DNA of 64,000 nucleotides from Sphingopyxis macrogoltabida (lineage in GTDB: Bacteria > Pseudomonadota > Alphaproteobacteria > Sphingomonadales > Sphingomonadaceae). The notes under the pieces are model-generated. The model ran no database searches, had not been told where the DNA came from, and was given only the letters and a program-made list of their open reading frames with translations. Positions 54,101-62,515 of this stretch are shown in pieces; positions within the stretch are counted from its first letter, which is position 1, and each line of letters starts with the position of its first letter. The DNA is taken from contig NZ_CP012700.1 in the NCBI RefSeq assembly GCF_001307295.1, forward strand, positions 3,413,001-3,477,000. The letters run 5' to 3'. The position numbers and the translations under genes were made by a program.

Positions 54101-54694
54101 GATGTCGCGGTGGCGCCGCAGGGCGTCGCGCGCGCCGCAGCCGCCGAGCGCGGCGTATGGCTCCACGCGCTGTTCGAGCGGCTGCCGCCGGTGGCGCCCG
54201 ACCGGCGCCGCGACGCCGCGCTGCGCTGGCTGGCCGCGCAGGCACCCGATCTTAACGACACGCAGCGGGCGGCGATGGCCGACGAGGTGCTCGCGGTGAT
54301 CGAGGCCCCGGCGCACGCCGCGCTGTTCGAACCGGGAAGCCTCGCCGAAGTGCCCTTGTCGGCCATCGTCGACGGCATGGTGGTGGCGGGGATCGTCGAC
54401 CGGCTGGTGGTGACGGCGGATGCGGTGATGGTGATCGATTACAAGACGGGGCGGCAGGTGCCGGACAGCGCGGCCGCCGTCGCGCCGACCTATCTGCGCC
54501 AGATGGCGGCGTATCGCGATGCGCTGCGCGCGATCTTTCCCGGCTGGCGCGTCGATGCGGCCTTGCTTTACACCGCCGCGCCGCGCCTGATCGCCCTCGA
54601 CGACGCGCTGCTCGATGCGCACAAGCCGGGCTTGCTGGCAACCAAGGCGAATTTGCCGGGTTCGACCCTTGAGCCTGGGGCGCCGACGCCTTAG
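51155..54694 (+). CDS. addA: Double-strand break repair helicase AddA
   Basis: This is a 1179-residue UvrD-like helicase-nuclease. Walker [12 protein letters not shown] is at residues 27-37. [28 protein letters not shown] (Walker B) and [13 protein letters not shown] follow. Later are [13 protein letters not shown] (motif V) and [10 protein letters not shown] (motif VI). The C-terminal nuclease has [10 protein letters not shown] 12-residue segment is present three times in tandem at about residues 575-610, just before a helicase motif, and is probably an expanded surface loop. The gene starts on the addB stop and ends 34 nt before trxA. Confidence 0.95.
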   Translation: MAKPSGLAELDPRQGAAADPESHVWLGASAGTGKTQVLSARVLRLMLDGVSPEAILCITFTKAGAAEMAHRIHERLAAWVRMDDGDLRLDLRALGLDWDRPGLMKRARSLFATVIDSPGGTIRVQTIHAFCQTLLASFPLEAKLLPGFRAIEEDEAAALQRQVLGELLRGDEEELRDVAAMLSRRLGQDAALSFLARCAAAFGGPRAMLPPAAHDLRAAFDLPGGDPDAWVAGEVAAGAISDEDIKAVATSGAAWGTKTGEACSDFMVGWLIADTAGRAAMLPDLLGRFLTGKGELRADFGGDKGKMTDCVDSAVRIVDAAQALLATATAMRVADELAAAWKLGSRFAEAYALAKREAGLADFDDLITLAGSLLRISSFGEWVRFKLDQRTDHILVDEAQDTNMRQWGIVLSMAEEFFAGVGAKDERIRTLFTVGDRKQAIFGFQGTEPKAFATARDMFHAMGEIGGQPFRQVDLVSNYRSTPAVLAVADAWLAAGGAAAMGLDGDEPPHHPFRSSHAGQVELWAPLPVGKALDAESEEAEGDEGGADSGTPASDPASMRLARAIAGEVQDWIANGKDGRPVSPGDNGKDGRPVSPGDNGKDGRPVSPGDIMILVRRRRDLAARIVARLQALHVPVAGVDRFTLTQPLAVQDLLAAMRFAVQPLDNLNLAALLVSPLIGWTQDELYARTHGRGRAALWEHLRATEGDIPAATMAALRHLLGMADFTTPFRFLETILSGTIDGRRKLYARLGREARDPVDELLGQALAFEQRETVSLLGFLTAVESSGADVKRQTEARSDVVRVMTVHGSKGLQAPIVILADATDDPGIGHRPFTVDVAGWEKLPVFAVPGDERHGALADAYQRAAAAASEEHWRLFYVAMTRAEEILVVAGTTKKPDRSIPEASWHGAVEAVLADMGSAWEEAGPVWGQRRVHRANAGKWAKKEKAARAAPPPLVLPEWAHRPAPEEARPPRPLAPSALGEDDVAVAPQGVARAAAAERGVWLHALFERLPPVAPDRRRDAALRWLAAQAPDLNDTQRAAMADEVLAVIEAPAHAALFEPGSLAEVPLSAIVDGMVVAGIVDRLVVTADAVMVIDYKTGRQVPDSAAAVAPTYLRQMAAYRDALRAIFPGWRVDAALLYTAAPRLIALDDALLDAHKPGLLATKANLPGSTLEPGAPTP
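52877..52984 (+). repeat. Three perfect 36-bp tandem repeats within addA
   Basis: The unit beginning AATGGCAAGGACGGG is repeated at 52877-52912, 52913-52948 and 52949-52984 without a mismatch. It encodes [12 protein letters not shown] three times and keeps the reading frame. Perfect copies suggest recent expansion, and copy number may vary between strains. Confidence 0.97.
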
Positions 54695-54728
54695 CTTGGG
54701 TGCAACGGATTTTCAGGAGTTTGAGACT

Positions 54729-55049
54729 ATGGGTACCAAGGCAATCAGCGACGACAGCTTTCAGGCCGATGTCCTCGACAGCGACACCCCCGTGCTCGTC
54801 GATTTCTGGGCCGAATGGTGCGGCCCGTGCAAGATGATCGGCCCGGCGCTCGAAGAGATTTCGGACGAACTCGGCGGCAAGGTGGTGATCGCCAAGCTCA
54901 ACATCGACGATCACCCGAATGCCCCCGCCAAATATGGCGTGCGCGGCATCCCGACGATGATCCTGTTCAAGAATGGCGAGATCGCCGACACCAAGGTCGG
55001 CGCGGCACCGAAGAGCGCGCTCAAGGGCTGGCTCGAAGGCGCGCTATAA
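54729..55049 (+). CDS. trxA: Thioredoxin
   Basis: This is a 106-residue thioredoxin. The active site is WCGPC with Cys31 and Cys34, within [26 protein letters not shown] holds the cis-proline. It reduces disulfides in cytosolic proteins. The gene is the last of the divL-to-trxA run and is followed by a long inverted repeat before convergent argJ. Confidence 0.96.
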   Translation: MGTKAISDDSFQADVLDSDTPVLVDFWAEWCGPCKMIGPALEEISDELGGKVVIAKLNIDDHPNAPAKYGVRGIPTMILFKNGEIADTKVGAAPKSALKGWLEGAL

Positions 55050-55058
55050 TCCCTCTTT

Positions 55059-55132
55059 CGTCATCCCGGACTTGATCCGGGATCCATGCTGACATCGCTG
55101 GCTATGGACCCCGGATCAAGTCCGGGATGACG
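55059..55132. repeat. 29-bp inverted repeat (CGTCATCCCGG family) between trxA and argJ
   Basis: Arms 55059-55087 and 55104-55132 pair with one mismatch. The element lies between convergent stops and may end both transcripts. Its arms match those of the copy at 13785 almost base for base. Confidence 0.88.
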
Positions 55133-55145
55133 ATTCTATTGGGGA

Positions 55146-56372
55146 TCAGCTCCGATAATCGGCGTTGATGCTGATGTAACCGTGCGTCAGATCGCAGGTC
55201 CAGACGGTCGCGCGGCCTTCGCCGAGCCCGAGGTCGGCGCCGACGCGGATGTTCTGTCCCTTGAGATGCGCCGCGACGGGCGCTTCGTCATAACCGTCGA
55301 CGGGCAAGCCGTCCTTCGCCACCCAATGATCGCCGAAGCGGATCGCGAGGCGATCGCGGTCGGCGGGTTCGCCCGCCTTACCCACGGCCATCACGACGCG
55401 GCCCCAGTTCGCGTCCTCGCCCGCGATCGCGGTCTTGACCAACGGCGAGTTGGCGATGGCGAGCGCGATACGCTTCGCACTGTCGTCGCTCTCGGCACCG
55501 CTCACCTGCACCTCGATGAATTTCGACGCACCCTCGCCGTCGCGCACCACCTGCTGCGCGAGGTCGAGCGCGACGGCGCGGATCGCCGCGTAGAGCGCAT
55601 CGGCGCCGGCATCGTCCCATGATGCAAGAAGCGGGTTGCCCGCCTGCCCGGTCGCGAAGAGCAGCACCGTGTCGCTGGTCGAGGTGTCGCTGTCGACGGT
55701 GATGCTGTTGAAGCTGCCGCCGGTCGCCTCGCTGAGCATCGCCTGCAGCAGTTCGGGGGCGACCGCGGCGTCGGTGAAGATATAGCCGAGCATCGTCGCC
55801 ATGTCGGGCGCGATCATCCCCGATCCCTTGACGATCCCGGCAACATGGACGGTGGTGTCGCCGACGACCGCGCTGGCGCCCGCCCCCTTGGCGAAGGTGT
55901 CGGTGGTGCAGATCGTCTCGGCGGCGGCTTCCCACGAGCAGGGCGTGGCGGTGAGCGCCGCCGCAACCCCGGCGCGCGCCTTGTCCTTGGGCAAGGGCAC
56001 GCCGATGACGCCGGTCGAACTGACGAACACCTCGTTCGCATCGCAGCCGAGATGGCCGGCGACCTGTTCCATGATCTGCTCGACCGCCTCGCGCCCGCGA
56101 TAGCCGGTAAAGGCATTGCTGTTGCCCGCGTTGACGATCAGCGCGCGGCCGGCACCGCCCTTGACCTGTTCGCGGCCGAGTTCGACCTCGGACGAGCAGC
56201 AGACGTTGCGCGTGAACACGCCCGCGACCGTCGTGCCGAGAGCCAGTTCGACATAGGTGAGATCGCAGCGGTCCCAATTCTTGTACTGCGCCCGCGCGAC
56301 GCGGCGCGTCACCCCGGCGATGTCGGGGAGGGCCGGAAACGAGTCGGGGGCGAGCGGCGAACGGGTGGTCAT
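55146..56372 (-). CDS. argJ: Bifunctional glutamate N-acetyltransferase/ornithine acetyltransferase
   Basis: This is a 408-residue enzyme of arginine synthesis that moves acetyl groups from N-acetylornithine to glutamate. The chain cuts itself before the nucleophile Thr193 in APDMATMLGY. VKGSGMIAPDM, the oxyanion region SSTGVIGVPLP, and the C-terminal DLTHGYISINADYRS are typical. Convergent with trxA. A composite repeat separates it from the aldehyde dehydrogenase behind it. Confidence 0.96.
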   Translation of the reverse strand: MTTRSPLAPDSFPALPDIAGVTRRVARAQYKNWDRCDLTYVELALGTTVAGVFTRNVCCSSEVELGREQVKGGAGRALIVNAGNSNAFTGYRGREAVEQIMEQVAGHLGCDANEVFVSSTGVIGVPLPKDKARAGVAAALTATPCSWEAAAETICTTDTFAKGAGASAVVGDTTVHVAGIVKGSGMIAPDMATMLGYIFTDAAVAPELLQAMLSEATGGSFNSITVDSDTSTSDTVLLFATGQAGNPLLASWDDAGADALYAAIRAVALDLAQQVVRDGEGASKFIEVQVSGAESDDSAKRIALAIANSPLVKTAIAGEDANWGRVVMAVGKAGEPADRDRLAIRFGDHWVAKDGLPVDGYDEAPVAAHLKGQNIRVGADLGLGEGRATVWTCDLTHGYISINADYRS

Positions 56373-56407
56373 CGGGGGCGCTTAGCTGGGCGACGCACAA
56401 AGAAAAA

Positions 56408-56521
56408 CCCCTCCCGTTTACGGGAGGGGCAGCGAGACTTGCGAGCTTGCTCGCTAGTCGCAGTGGGGAGGGTTCGTGGCGCCACAGGCCCTCCCCCGAC
56501 CCCTCCCGCAAGCGGGAGGGG
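56408..56521. repeat. 114-nt composite inverted-repeat element (CCCTCCC family)
   Basis: It opens with the hairpin CCCCTCCCGT-TT-ACGGGAGGGG (56408-56429), has a middle part with GCGAGCTTGCTCGC, itself a palindrome, and closes with another CCCCTCCCGC hairpin (56500-56521). The middle aligns with the element at 39830. It follows the aldehyde dehydrogenase stop. Confidence 0.85.
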
Positions 56522-56526
56522 AGATA

Positions 56527-57963
56527 TTACACCGGAATACCGCTGATCGCCTTCACTTCCATGAAGTCCTTGAGGCCGAACAGGCCGCCTTCGCGGCCGT
56601 TGCCCGACGCCTTGTAGCCGCCGAACGGCGCGCCCGGGCCGGGGCCCCAGGCGTTGACCGCGACCATGCCGGCCCGCAGTTTCGGGGCGACGTCTGCCGC
56701 CTTCGCCGGGTCGCCCGAGATCACCGCCGACAGGCCATATTCGGTGTCGTTGGCGATATCGACCGCCTGGTCGAGGCTGTCATAGGCCATCACCGTCGCG
56801 ACGGGACCGAAGATTTCCTCCTTGGCGATCCGCATGTCGGGGGTGACGCCCGAGAAGACGGTCGGCTTGATATAATAGCCGCGGTTGACGTTCGAGGGCA
56901 GGCCGGTGCCGCCGGTTTCGAGCGTCGCGCCTTCGTCGATCGCCGACTGGATCAGGCCCTGGATCTTGTCGAACTGCGCCTTGTTGACGACGGGGCCGAT
57001 ATGCGCGCCCTCCGCCTGCGGGTCGCCGACGCTCGTCCCGTCGAACATCGCCTTGATCACGCCGACCGCCGCCTGTGCCTCGTCCTTCTGGACGAGGATG
57101 CGCGTCGGGGCGATGCAGCTCTGGCCGGTGTTGACGAGCACGCCCGACACCGTCGGCGGCAGCACCGCGGCCAGATCGGCGCCCGGCAGGACGATGTTCG
57201 GCGACTTGCCGCCGAGTTCCTGATGGACGCGCTTGACGGTGTCGGCGGCGGCCTTGGCGACGAGGATGCCGGCGCGGGTCGAGCCGGTGAAGCTCACCAT
57301 CTCGATCCCCGGGTGCGACGAGATCGCATTGCCGACGGTCGGACCGTCGCCCTGGACGAGGTTGAAGACGCCCGCGGGAACGCCCGCCGCTTCGAGGATT
57401 TCGGCGAAGATCACGGCATTGCCCGGGCATTCTTCGGAAGGCTTCAGCACCATCGTATTGCCGCCGGCGAGCGCCGGAGCGACCTTCAATGCGATCTGGT
57501 TGAGCGGCCAGTTCCACGGCGTGATCATGCCGACGACGCCGATCGGCTCGTAAACGACCTTGTTCGCGCCATGCTGTTCGGTGAACTGGAAATCCTTGAG
57601 CGCGGCAATGGTGCCGAGGAAGCCACCGATGCCGGCGCCGACCTGCGCCGTGCCCGCGAAGCTGACCGGGGCGCCCATTTCGCTCGCCATCGATTTGGCG
57701 AGATCGGCGCCGCGCTTCTTATATTCCTCGACGATGCGGTTCAGCAGGTCGAGCCGTTCCTCGCGCGTCGTCTGCGAGAAGGTCTTGAAGGCCTCTTTCG
57801 CGGCCGCGACGGCATCGTCGACATCGGCCGCGGTGCCGAGCACGACGGTCGACGCCGCCTCCTCGGTCGCGGGATTGATGACGTCGTGGAGCTTGCCGCC
57901 CTTGCTGTCGACCCAGCGGCCGCCGATGTAATTTTGTTTCAGGTGTGTTTCGGTATCGCTCAT
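56527..57963 (-). CDS. Aldehyde dehydrogenase family protein
   Basis: This is a 478-residue NAD(P)-dependent enzyme. Motifs: TPWNWPLNQIALKVAPALAGG cut here as TPWNWPLNQ, FTGSTRAG (cofactor), ELGGKSPNIV with the general-base Glu, and the catalytic Cys in NTGQSCIAPTR. The substrate aldehyde is not certain. ATG 57963 is 7 nt after GGGAG; ATG 57966 is adjacent. No linked pathway gene is evident. Confidence 0.9.
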   Translation of the reverse strand: MSDTETHLKQNYIGGRWVDSKGGKLHDVINPATEEAASTVVLGTAADVDDAVAAAKEAFKTFSQTTREERLDLLNRIVEEYKKRGADLAKSMASEMGAPVSFAGTAQVGAGIGGFLGTIAALKDFQFTEQHGANKVVYEPIGVVGMITPWNWPLNQIALKVAPALAGGNTMVLKPSEECPGNAVIFAEILEAAGVPAGVFNLVQGDGPTVGNAISSHPGIEMVSFTGSTRAGILVAKAAADTVKRVHQELGGKSPNIVLPGADLAAVLPPTVSGVLVNTGQSCIAPTRILVQKDEAQAAVGVIKAMFDGTSVGDPQAEGAHIGPVVNKAQFDKIQGLIQSAIDEGATLETGGTGLPSNVNRGYYIKPTVFSGVTPDMRIAKEEIFGPVATVMAYDSLDQAVDIANDTEYGLSAVISGDPAKAADVAPKLRAGMVAVNAWGPGPGAPFGGYKASGNGREGGLFGLKDFMEVKAISGIPV

Positions 57964-58057
57964 CATCTGTCTCCCATCGGCGTGAAATTACGTCTTGGAT
58001 TGCTACCTAGTCGCTTCGGCAAATGAATCAAGCCGAGCGAAATTGAAAATTATATGA

Positions 58058-59365
58058 TCATCGAATTTCGGTAGCGAGCCGCGACATCAGGATCGCGGCT
58101 CGCGTCGCCTGCCGCGCGATGCTCGGGATATCGACGGCTTCGCCGGGCGCATGGTCGCCGGTCGAATAGGGCCCGAGCCCCGCAAGCCCATCGACGTCGG
58201 CGGCGACGAAGCTGATGTCGCCGGCGCCGCGCTTGAGCGGATCGAGCGGCGCCATTTCGGCGAGGCCGAGGTCGCGGTTGACGGTGTTAAGCTTCGCCAG
58301 CAGCGCGCGATTGCCGTCGGTCGGCGCCATCGACGGATAACCGCCGGGGTCGAAACCGATCTTGGCATCGGTACCCGGGGCGTGGTCGGCGACGATCGCC
58401 GCCATCTTCGCTTTGACCCGTTCGATCTGTTCGGGCGACAGCGCGCGCAGGTCACCGCGCGCGATCGCGATCGGCGCGATGATGTTGGTCTTGCCATTCG
58501 CGGTGGCGCGAATGCCCCCCGCATCGAGCGTCGCTTCCTGTCCGCCCGCGATCAGCCCGACGTTGAAGGTCAGGTTGGGCTCGGGCAATTCGGTGCGGAA
58601 GCGATGGATGATGCGCGTGAGTTCATAGATCGCACCGTCGCCCGCCGCGGCGCTGAAAATGCCCGAACTATGCGCGCTCTTGCCGGTCGCGGTAACGGTC
58701 CAGCTATCCGACGAGCGGCGCGCGATCGAGCCCATGTCGGCGCCATTATCGCGCACGAGCCCTTCGAAATCGAGCGCAACGTCGCTACGCCGGCCAGCCG
58801 CGACCAGATCGGCGCGCGCCTTTTCGATCGGCAGGCCCGCATCCTCTTCGTCGCCGGTCATGTGAAATTCGATATTGGCGCCTTTCAGCGTCCCCGCGGC
58901 GTACATCGCGCGCAGCGCGGCGACGACGACGACCATCCCGCCCTTGTCGTCGCCCGCACCCGGCCCCTCTCCCATATCGCCCTTGCGGACGAATTTCTGG
59001 AACGGCGAGTCGGGTTCGAAGACCGTGTCGAGATGCGCGATCAGCAGCAGGCGCTTGCCTTCCGGCTTGCCGGTGTGCGTCGCGATCAGGTGGCCGGCGC
59101 GGCCGGTATCGGTCATCGGTTTCCATGTCACCGTGAAACCGAGCGGTTCGAGTTCGGCGCGCATCATCTGCCCGACCTTTTCGACGCCCGCGAGATTCTG
59201 CGAGCCGCTGTTCTGGTTGACCAGTTTTTCGAGCAGCGCGAGGCTGCGGTCCTGTTCGGCGGCGACCGTCTTTGCCATCTTCGCCTCAGCGGGGCTCAGC
59301 TTCGCCTGCACCGGCGCAACGAAGGCGAACGAAGCGGCAAGGACGGCGAGCGGCATGAATTTCAT
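58058..59365 (-). CDS. Exported M20-family metallopeptidase (glutamate carboxypeptidase-like)
   Basis: This is a 435-residue zinc peptidase. A signal peptide covers residues 1-21 (ends VAPVQA). Metal ligands: LIAHLDTVF, GAGDDKGGM and GDEEDAG, and a C-terminal TGDHAPGEAVD. The layout is that of carboxypeptidase G2-type enzymes, which remove C-terminal Glu from peptides or folates. Periplasmic location follows from the signal. AGGAG lies upstream of the ATG. It is divergent from the XRE gene. Confidence 0.9.
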   Translation of the reverse strand: MKFMPLAVLAASFAFVAPVQAKLSPAEAKMAKTVAAEQDRSLALLEKLVNQNSGSQNLAGVEKVGQMMRAELEPLGFTVTWKPMTDTGRAGHLIATHTGKPEGKRLLLIAHLDTVFEPDSPFQKFVRKGDMGEGPGAGDDKGGMVVVVAALRAMYAAGTLKGANIEFHMTGDEEDAGLPIEKARADLVAAGRRSDVALDFEGLVRDNGADMGSIARRSSDSWTVTATGKSAHSSGIFSAAAGDGAIYELTRIIHRFRTELPEPNLTFNVGLIAGGQEATLDAGGIRATANGKTNIIAPIAIARGDLRALSPEQIERVKAKMAAIVADHAPGTDAKIGFDPGGYPSMAPTDGNRALLAKLNTVNRDLGLAEMAPLDPLKRGAGDISFVAADVDGLAGLGPYSTGDHAPGEAVDIPSIARQATRAAILMSRLATEIR

Positions 59366-59460
59366 CGGGGGGAGACTCCTGTAGGCGATCCCTTTGTGGC
59401 CCGGCGCTGCCGCCGGAGCAAGCGGGCAACCGCCATGCGTTCAAGGCAAGCCGCGCACCT

Positions 59461-59510
59461 GTAAAGAGTGTTTGACAGGCGAAGCCGGAGCGATGTAAAG
59501 AACTCTTTAC
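59461..59510. promoter_or_regulatory. Two-copy operator and promoter of the XRE regulator
   Basis: GTAAAGA-AC-TCTTTAC (59495-59510) is a perfect palindrome. An imperfect copy, GTAAAGA-GT-GTTTGAC, lies 34 nt upstream at 59461-59476; both are followed by AGGCGAAG. A TTGACA at 59472-59477 overlaps the first copy and could be the -35 of the gene, with the second copy at the -10. Autorepression is inferred. Confidence 0.6.
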
Positions 59511-59527
59511 AGGCGAAGGAATGGCGG

Positions 59528-59740
59528 GTGGAAAATCGGGTGCGCGAGTTTCGGGAAGGCGCCGGGTGGAGCCAGGGCGAACTGGCGCGCCGCCTCGGCG
59601 TCTCCCGGCAGACGATCAATGCGGTCGAGACCGACAAATACGACCCCAGCCTGCCGCTGGCGCTGCGCATGGCCGGGCTGTTCGGGCTCGAGGTGCGCGA
59701 GTTGTTTATTGACCATTGGGTAGCGGAGACATGGACATGA
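59528..59740 (+). CDS. XRE-family regulator, short YozG/Cro type
   Basis: This is a 70-residue protein that is nearly all helix-turn-helix: VREFREGAGWSQGELARRLG, then SRQTINAVETDKYDPSLPLAL, then LFGLEVRELF. Such short regulators often sit before a membrane protein and repress the pair. GTG 59528 is chosen since AAGGA lies 8 nt before it and the domain begins there. The last four bases overlap the membrane protein start (ATGA). Confidence 0.87.
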   Translation: MENRVREFREGAGWSQGELARRLGVSRQTINAVETDKYDPSLPLALRMAGLFGLEVRELFIDHWVAETWT

Positions 59741-60396
59741 CGACACAGGCAACCCCGGCTGCATCGTGGCGCAAATTGGCTCTGCAAGCGGGCGCCGGCG
59801 CGGTCGCTGGCGGCGGCGGCATGCTGGTCGCGATGGAACTGATCGCGGGGCAGTCGGGCGTTCACTGGCAAGCGTCGCAGATCGTCTTGGCCGGCGTCGG
59901 CTTTATCTATTTCCTGATGGGCGCGTTCGTCGGCGTGGGCGTTCTCGCGCCCCGATTGCTCGGGCAACGAATGCTCAATTTCGCCGATGCCGAGGAAATC
60001 GTCGAGGAACGGCGGAGCATGGCGGGTAGTTCGCTGACCTGTGTCGCGGTCGGCGCGGCGCTGTTCCTGCTCGCCTATGCGACGGTCGACGGCGCTGCTG
60101 GACCTGTAACGGCGGCGGCGGCGTTCTGGATTTTGGTGGCACTGCTGGTGGCGGGCACCGCCGTGTCTATCCTCATGTGGCGAAGCCTCGACGAGCTTTG
60201 GCGGCAGCTGACGCTCGATGCTTCGGCAATCGCGGGCAATATCCTGATTGCGATGTGCGTCGTCTGGGGCGGCGGCGCGGCTGCGGGGCTGGTGGCAGGG
60301 CCGCACCCGCTCGACCTCATCTCGGCGACGTTCGGAGTATTCCTGCTGGCGAGCTTTGTCGCCGCGGGGCGCCGCGGAATGATGGGGCCGCCCTGA
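59737..60396 (+). CDS. Multi-pass membrane protein paired with XRE regulator
   Basis: This is a 219-residue protein I cannot name. It has about six hydrophobic segments, for example at 20-36, 48-68, 98-118, 124-146 and 166-186, with a charged loop (FADAEEIVEERRS) after the second. There are no catalytic motifs. ATG 59737 lies 8 nt after GGAG and overlaps the regulator's stop, so the two are made together. The pairing resembles regulator/DUF2178-like membrane protein pairs; a link to stress or growth state is only a guess. Confidence 0.82.
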   Translation: MTTQATPAASWRKLALQAGAGAVAGGGGMLVAMELIAGQSGVHWQASQIVLAGVGFIYFLMGAFVGVGVLAPRLLGQRMLNFADAEEIVEERRSMAGSSLTCVAVGAALFLLAYATVDGAAGPVTAAAAFWILVALLVAGTAVSILMWRSLDELWRQLTLDASAIAGNILIAMCVVWGGGAAAGLVAGPHPLDLISATFGVFLLASFVAAGRRGMMGPP

Positions 60397-60410
60397 TCCC
60401 GAAAAGAAAA

Positions 60411-60443
60411 GGGGCGCCCGGTTCCCCCCGAACCGGACGCCCC
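60411..60443 (-). terminator. Intrinsic terminator of glnA
   Basis: Stem 60411-60424 pairs with 60430-60443 (one mismatch) over a 5-nt C-loop. On the minus strand it is followed by TTTTCTTTTC, 21 nt after the glnA stop. Confidence 0.85.
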
Positions 60444-60464
60444 CCCTACAAAGCCCCCCAAAGG

Positions 60465-61877
60465 TCAGGCGCTGTAGTACATGTCGAATTCGACCGGGCT
60501 CGGGGTCTGTTCGAAGCGATAGACTTCGCTCCACTTGAGCTCGACATAGGCTTCGATCTGGTCCTTGCTGAACACGTCGCCCTTGAGCAGGAAGTCATGG
60601 TCAGCCATCAGGCTGTCGAGCGCTTCGCGCAAGCTGCCGCAGACGGTCGGGACTTCGCTCAGTTCCTCGGGCGGCAGGTCGTAAAGATTCTTGTCCATCG
60701 CGTCGCCGGGGTGGATCTTATTCTGGATGCCGTCGAGGCCCGCCATCAGCAACGCCGAATAGCAGAGATAGGGGTTGGCCATCGCGTCGGGGAAGCGGAA
60801 CTCGACGCGCTTAGCCTTGGCGCCCGCACCATAAGGGATACGGCACGAGGCCGAACGGTTGCGCGACGAATAGGCGAGCAGCACCGGCGCTTCGAAGCCC
60901 GGGACGAGGCGCTTGTAGCTGTTCGTCGTCGGGTTGGTGAAGGCGTTCAAGGCCTTCGCGTGCTTGATGACGCCGCCGATGAAATAGAGGCACATGTCCG
61001 AAAGGCCGGCATAGCCATTGCCCGCGAAGAGCGGCTTGCCCTTTTCCCAGATCGAGATGTGGGTGTGCATGCCGCTGCCGTTGTCGTCCTTGATCGGCTT
61101 CGGCATGAAGGTTGCGGTCTTGCCGTAAGCGTGCGCGACCTGGTGCACGACATATTTGTAGATCTGCATGCGGTCGGCGGTTTCGGTGAGCGTGCCGAAG
61201 GTCAGGCCCAGCTCGTGCTGCGCGGCGGCGACTTCGTGGTGATGCTTGTCGCACGGCAGGCCGAGTTCGAGCATCGTCGAGACCATTTCGGCGCGGATAT
61301 CGACGGCGCTGTCGACCGGCGCGACGGGGAAATAGCCGCCCTTGGCGCGCGGACGATGGCCGAGGTTGCCGCCCTCATAGCTGCGACCGGTGTTGGTCGG
61401 CAGTTCGATATCGTCGATCTCGAAGCCCGACTTGTTGTAGCCGGTTTCGAAACGGACGTCGTCGAACATGAAGAATTCGGCTTCGGGGCCGACATAGACG
61501 GTGTCGCCGATACCGGTCGAGGCGACATAGGCCTCGGCGCGCTTCGCCGTGGTGCGCGGGTCGCGCGAATAGCCTTCGCCGGTCGACGGTTCGACGATGT
61601 CGCAGAAGATGACGAGCATCGGGGTGGCCGAGAAGGGATCGTCATAGACCGCGTCGAGGTCGGGCTTGAGGATCATGTCGCTCTCGTTGATCGCCTTCCA
61701 GCCTTCGATCGAAGAGCCGTCGAACATCAGCCCGTCTTCGAGTTCATCCTCGCCGAGGACCGAGGCGACCATCGTCAGGTGCTGCCACTTGCCCTTGGGG
61801 TCGGTGAAACGCAGGTCGACCCACTCGATGTCGTTTTCCTTGATCCGCGCGATGATATCCTTGGGCTTCGTAGCCAT
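60465..61877 (-). CDS. glnA: Glutamine synthetase, type I
   Basis: This is a 470-residue enzyme that joins ammonia to glutamate using ATP. Motifs: [16 protein letters not shown] and the metal-binding [17 protein letters not shown], and [12 protein letters not shown]. The adenylylation site is the Tyr in [10 protein letters not shown], where GlnE switches the enzyme off. It follows glnB by 71 nt on one transcript under the sigma-54 promoter at 62.4 kb. Confidence 0.97.
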   Translation of the reverse strand: MATKPKDIIARIKENDIEWVDLRFTDPKGKWQHLTMVASVLGEDELEDGLMFDGSSIEGWKAINESDMILKPDLDAVYDDPFSATPMLVIFCDIVEPSTGEGYSRDPRTTAKRAEAYVASTGIGDTVYVGPEAEFFMFDDVRFETGYNKSGFEIDDIELPTNTGRSYEGGNLGHRPRAKGGYFPVAPVDSAVDIRAEMVSTMLELGLPCDKHHHEVAAAQHELGLTFGTLTETADRMQIYKYVVHQVAHAYGKTATFMPKPIKDDNGSGMHTHISIWEKGKPLFAGNGYAGLSDMCLYFIGGVIKHAKALNAFTNPTTNSYKRLVPGFEAPVLLAYSSRNRSASCRIPYGAGAKAKRVEFRFPDAMANPYLCYSALLMAGLDGIQNKIHPGDAMDKNLYDLPPEELSEVPTVCGSLREALDSLMADHDFLLKGDVFSKDQIEAYVELKWSEVYRFEQTPSPVEFDMYYSA

Positions 61878-61948
61878 GGTCTATGCTTCCTTCTTGCGAA
61901 ATGGTCCGGCGTACCGGGGATGGTTGAGGTCTGGAAAAGTGCGAAAGA

Positions 61949-62290
<342 letters not shown>

Positions 62291-62397
62291 TCATCCCCCT
62301 TTGGGCCTTCCTCCGCCGCTCGCAGTCAAAGCCGGACCAGGCGGGCCTGATCCGGTCTTCACCCGTGAGTCGCTGCGGTGTCCCGCCATCTTGCACC

Positions 62398-62415
62398 AAT
62401 CAAGAGCCGTGCCAA
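62398..62415 (-). promoter_or_regulatory. Sigma-54 promoter of glnBA
   Basis: On the minus strand TTGGCACGGCTCTTGATT matches the RpoN -24/-12 consensus (TTGGCACG, 4 nt, TTGCW) at all key places but one (A for C). It lies 111 nt before the glnB start. Confidence 0.85.
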
Positions 62416-62497
62416 TTCCCGAATCGCGGGGTTTCGCCATGAATTTTGAAGGCGCATTGCGCCGCTGCCCAAGGGGTAGGCAGCGGCGTCAATCCGG

Positions 62498-62514
62498 TGC
62501 ACATTTTTTGTGCA
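62498..62514. promoter_or_regulatory. NtrC-binding site upstream of glnBA
   Basis: TGCACA-N5-TGTGCA is a perfect inverted repeat close to the NtrC consensus TGCACC-N5-GGTGCA. It is about 90 nt upstream of the sigma-54 promoter, a normal enhancer distance, and directly abuts the stop of the PQQ dehydrogenase gene. Confidence 0.8.
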
Positions 62515-62515
62515 A

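Noticed and set aside
47799..54622. Two very long minus-strand open frames (over 1000 codons each) opposite addB and addA
   Set aside because: They are rich in Arg, Ala, Pro and Gly without domains, and mirror the GC-biased third positions of the real plus-strand genes. AddB and AddA have all their motifs on the plus strand.
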